Below the pieces are notes generated by a model, which was not told where the DNA came from, ran no database searches, and was given only the letters and a program-made list of their open reading frames with translations. A program made the position numbers and the translations under genes. From Candidatus Enterousia avistercoris (GTDB lineage Bacteria; Pseudomonadota; Alphaproteobacteria; Rs-D84), in the NCBI GenBank assembly GCA_017694255.1, contig JADINC010000063.1, positions 1 through 6,167 of the forward strand: a DNA stretch of 6,167 bases, written 5' to 3'. Each line of letters starts with the position of its first letter. The first letter of the stretch is position 1. Below are positions 5,461-6,167 of the stretch, in pieces.

Positions 5461-6167
5461 ATGAAAGGATTAAAGTTATTTTTAATCGTATGCCTGGGAT
5501 TTATTGGTTCCCAGGTCGCGAATGCCGATGATACTGACACGGCACGTGCTGCCACGCGGCGCAGTGCGTCAACAACCGTCGCATCAAATCGTGGCGATAC
5601 AACAACTACCGCCACGCGCACAAACGCCACATCTGGTGTTTCACGCAACACGGCATCGGGCCAAAACACCACCCAATCGGTATCCGTACGCGAACGCGGC
5701 ACAACATCGGCCCGCACTGGCGTTGTTGTTCGTGATGTTGGCACGCGCAAAACTGTGGACACGGGAACCAAATCAGTATCTGCCCGAACAACATCGAACG
5801 TTTTACCACGCACGACAAGTACGCCATCATCGGTTGTATCTGTGCCTGCGCGCACGGCAACGGCCCGCACTGCGACAACGACGAATCGCGCAATTCGCAC
5901 TGCGACCGCCCCAACAACAACGGCCCGCCGCAATGGTGCGGTTTCTGCATCGCGCGCGGCCACATCTGTGCGTGCTGGGGCAACACCAACCGTGGCGCAA
6001 AACGCCACACGTCGCAATACATCATCTGCGACCCGCATATCCCGCGCGGCCATCACTGCCGAAGAAATTATGAATCGTGATTATACAACCTGTCGCCAGG
6101 TATTTTACGATTGCATGGATGAATTCTGCGCCAACAAAGACAGCCAGCTGAAACGCTGTGCATGTTC
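5461..6167 (+). CDS. Secreted basic Thr/Arg/Ala-rich protein with Cys-rich domain, 3'-truncated by the window edge
   Basis: The frame is open from ATG 5461 to the last base (235 full codons; the 236th must be Ser) with no stop, so the gene continues outside. Residues 1-22 are a signal peptide (MKGLKLFLIVCLGFIG, cleavage after ANA before DD). Residues 41-200 are low-complexity, dominated by Thr, Arg, Ala, Ser and Val, with about 24 basic and only 4 acidic residues. From residue 201 the character changes to an ordinary domain, EEIMNRDYTTCRQVFYDCMDEFC and onward, with Cys at 211, 218, 223, 233 and 235 (C-x6-C-x4-C-x9-C-x-C). I do not recognise the family. The Cys spacing suggests disulfides or metal binding, and the basic stretch could bind peptidoglycan or lipopolysaccharide; both are inferences. 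AGTGGG directly touches the ATG, too close for a normal Shine-Dalgarno sequence, but the signal peptide supports this start. Confidence 0.85.
   Translation, partial: MKGLKLFLIVCLGFIGSQVANADDTDTARAATRRSASTTVASNRGDTTTTATRTNATSGVSRNTASGQNTTQSVSVRERGTTSARTGVVVRDVGTRKTVDTGTKSVSARTTSNVLPRTTSTPSSVVSVPARTATARTATTTNRAIRTATAPTTTARRNGAVSASRAATSVRAGATPTVAQNATRRNTSSATRISRAAITAEEIMNRDYTTCRQVFYDCMDEFCANKDSQLKRCAC

Noticed and set aside
5430..6056. A 208-codon minus-strand open frame rich in Val, Ala and Arg
   Set aside because: It is the antisense shadow of the Thr/Arg/Ala-rich gene starting at 5461, whose biased codons remove stops on the other strand. The plus-strand frame has a signal peptide and a Cys domain.
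5504..6073. A 189-codon plus-strand open frame overlapping the gene at 5461
   Set aside because: It is a shifted frame of the same low-complexity sequence, with a composition of Arg, Gln, His and Pro and no export signal.

Overview
The window looks like a piece of a small, host-associated or reduced-genome alphaproteobacterium. This placement is an inference from three things: the gene families present, moderately AT-rich genes whose leucine codons are mostly CTG, TTA and TTG, and intergenic palindromes of the GGATCCCG...CGGGATGAC and GTCATTGCG...CAATCCAG kind that are common in Rickettsia-like and other alphaproteobacterial genomes. I cannot name a species.

Left part (1-1796, plus strand): the 3' portion of a bifunctional penicillin-binding protein 1C gene (pbpC). 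It runs in from outside the window and carries the end of the glycosyltransferase domain, a complete transpeptidase domain (SxxK, SxN, KTG) and the C-terminal BiPBP_C-type domain. Middle part (1819-4840, minus strand): a tight three-gene set, probably one operon read from 4840 down to 1819. It encodes a 501-residue outer-membrane beta-barrel with a Tyr/Ser/Gln/Asn-rich linker, a 204-residue exported protein resembling DUF2066, and a 292-residue probable outer-membrane barrel. All three have signal peptides, so the set looks devoted to the cell envelope. It converges on pbpC with only 22 bases between stop codons.

Right part (4841-6167): a short divergent promoter region, then a complete tRNA-Leu gene with the unusual anticodon AAG. 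Five bases after its CCA end begins a 388-base non-coding composite element. The element is bounded by about 82-base inverted repeats and packed with palindromes arranged in mirror order, and it also holds heptanucleotide repeats. Finally an open gene starts at 5461 and leaves the window. It encodes a secreted, strongly basic Thr/Arg/Ala-rich protein that leads into a cysteine-rich conserved-looking domain.

The points most worth a second look are the AAG anticodon, the nested inverted-repeat element beside the tRNA, the uncharacterised three-gene envelope operon whose first product has a possible omptin-like layout, and the basic low-complexity Cys protein at the right edge. No CRISPR array, phage gene, transposase or defence system is visible.
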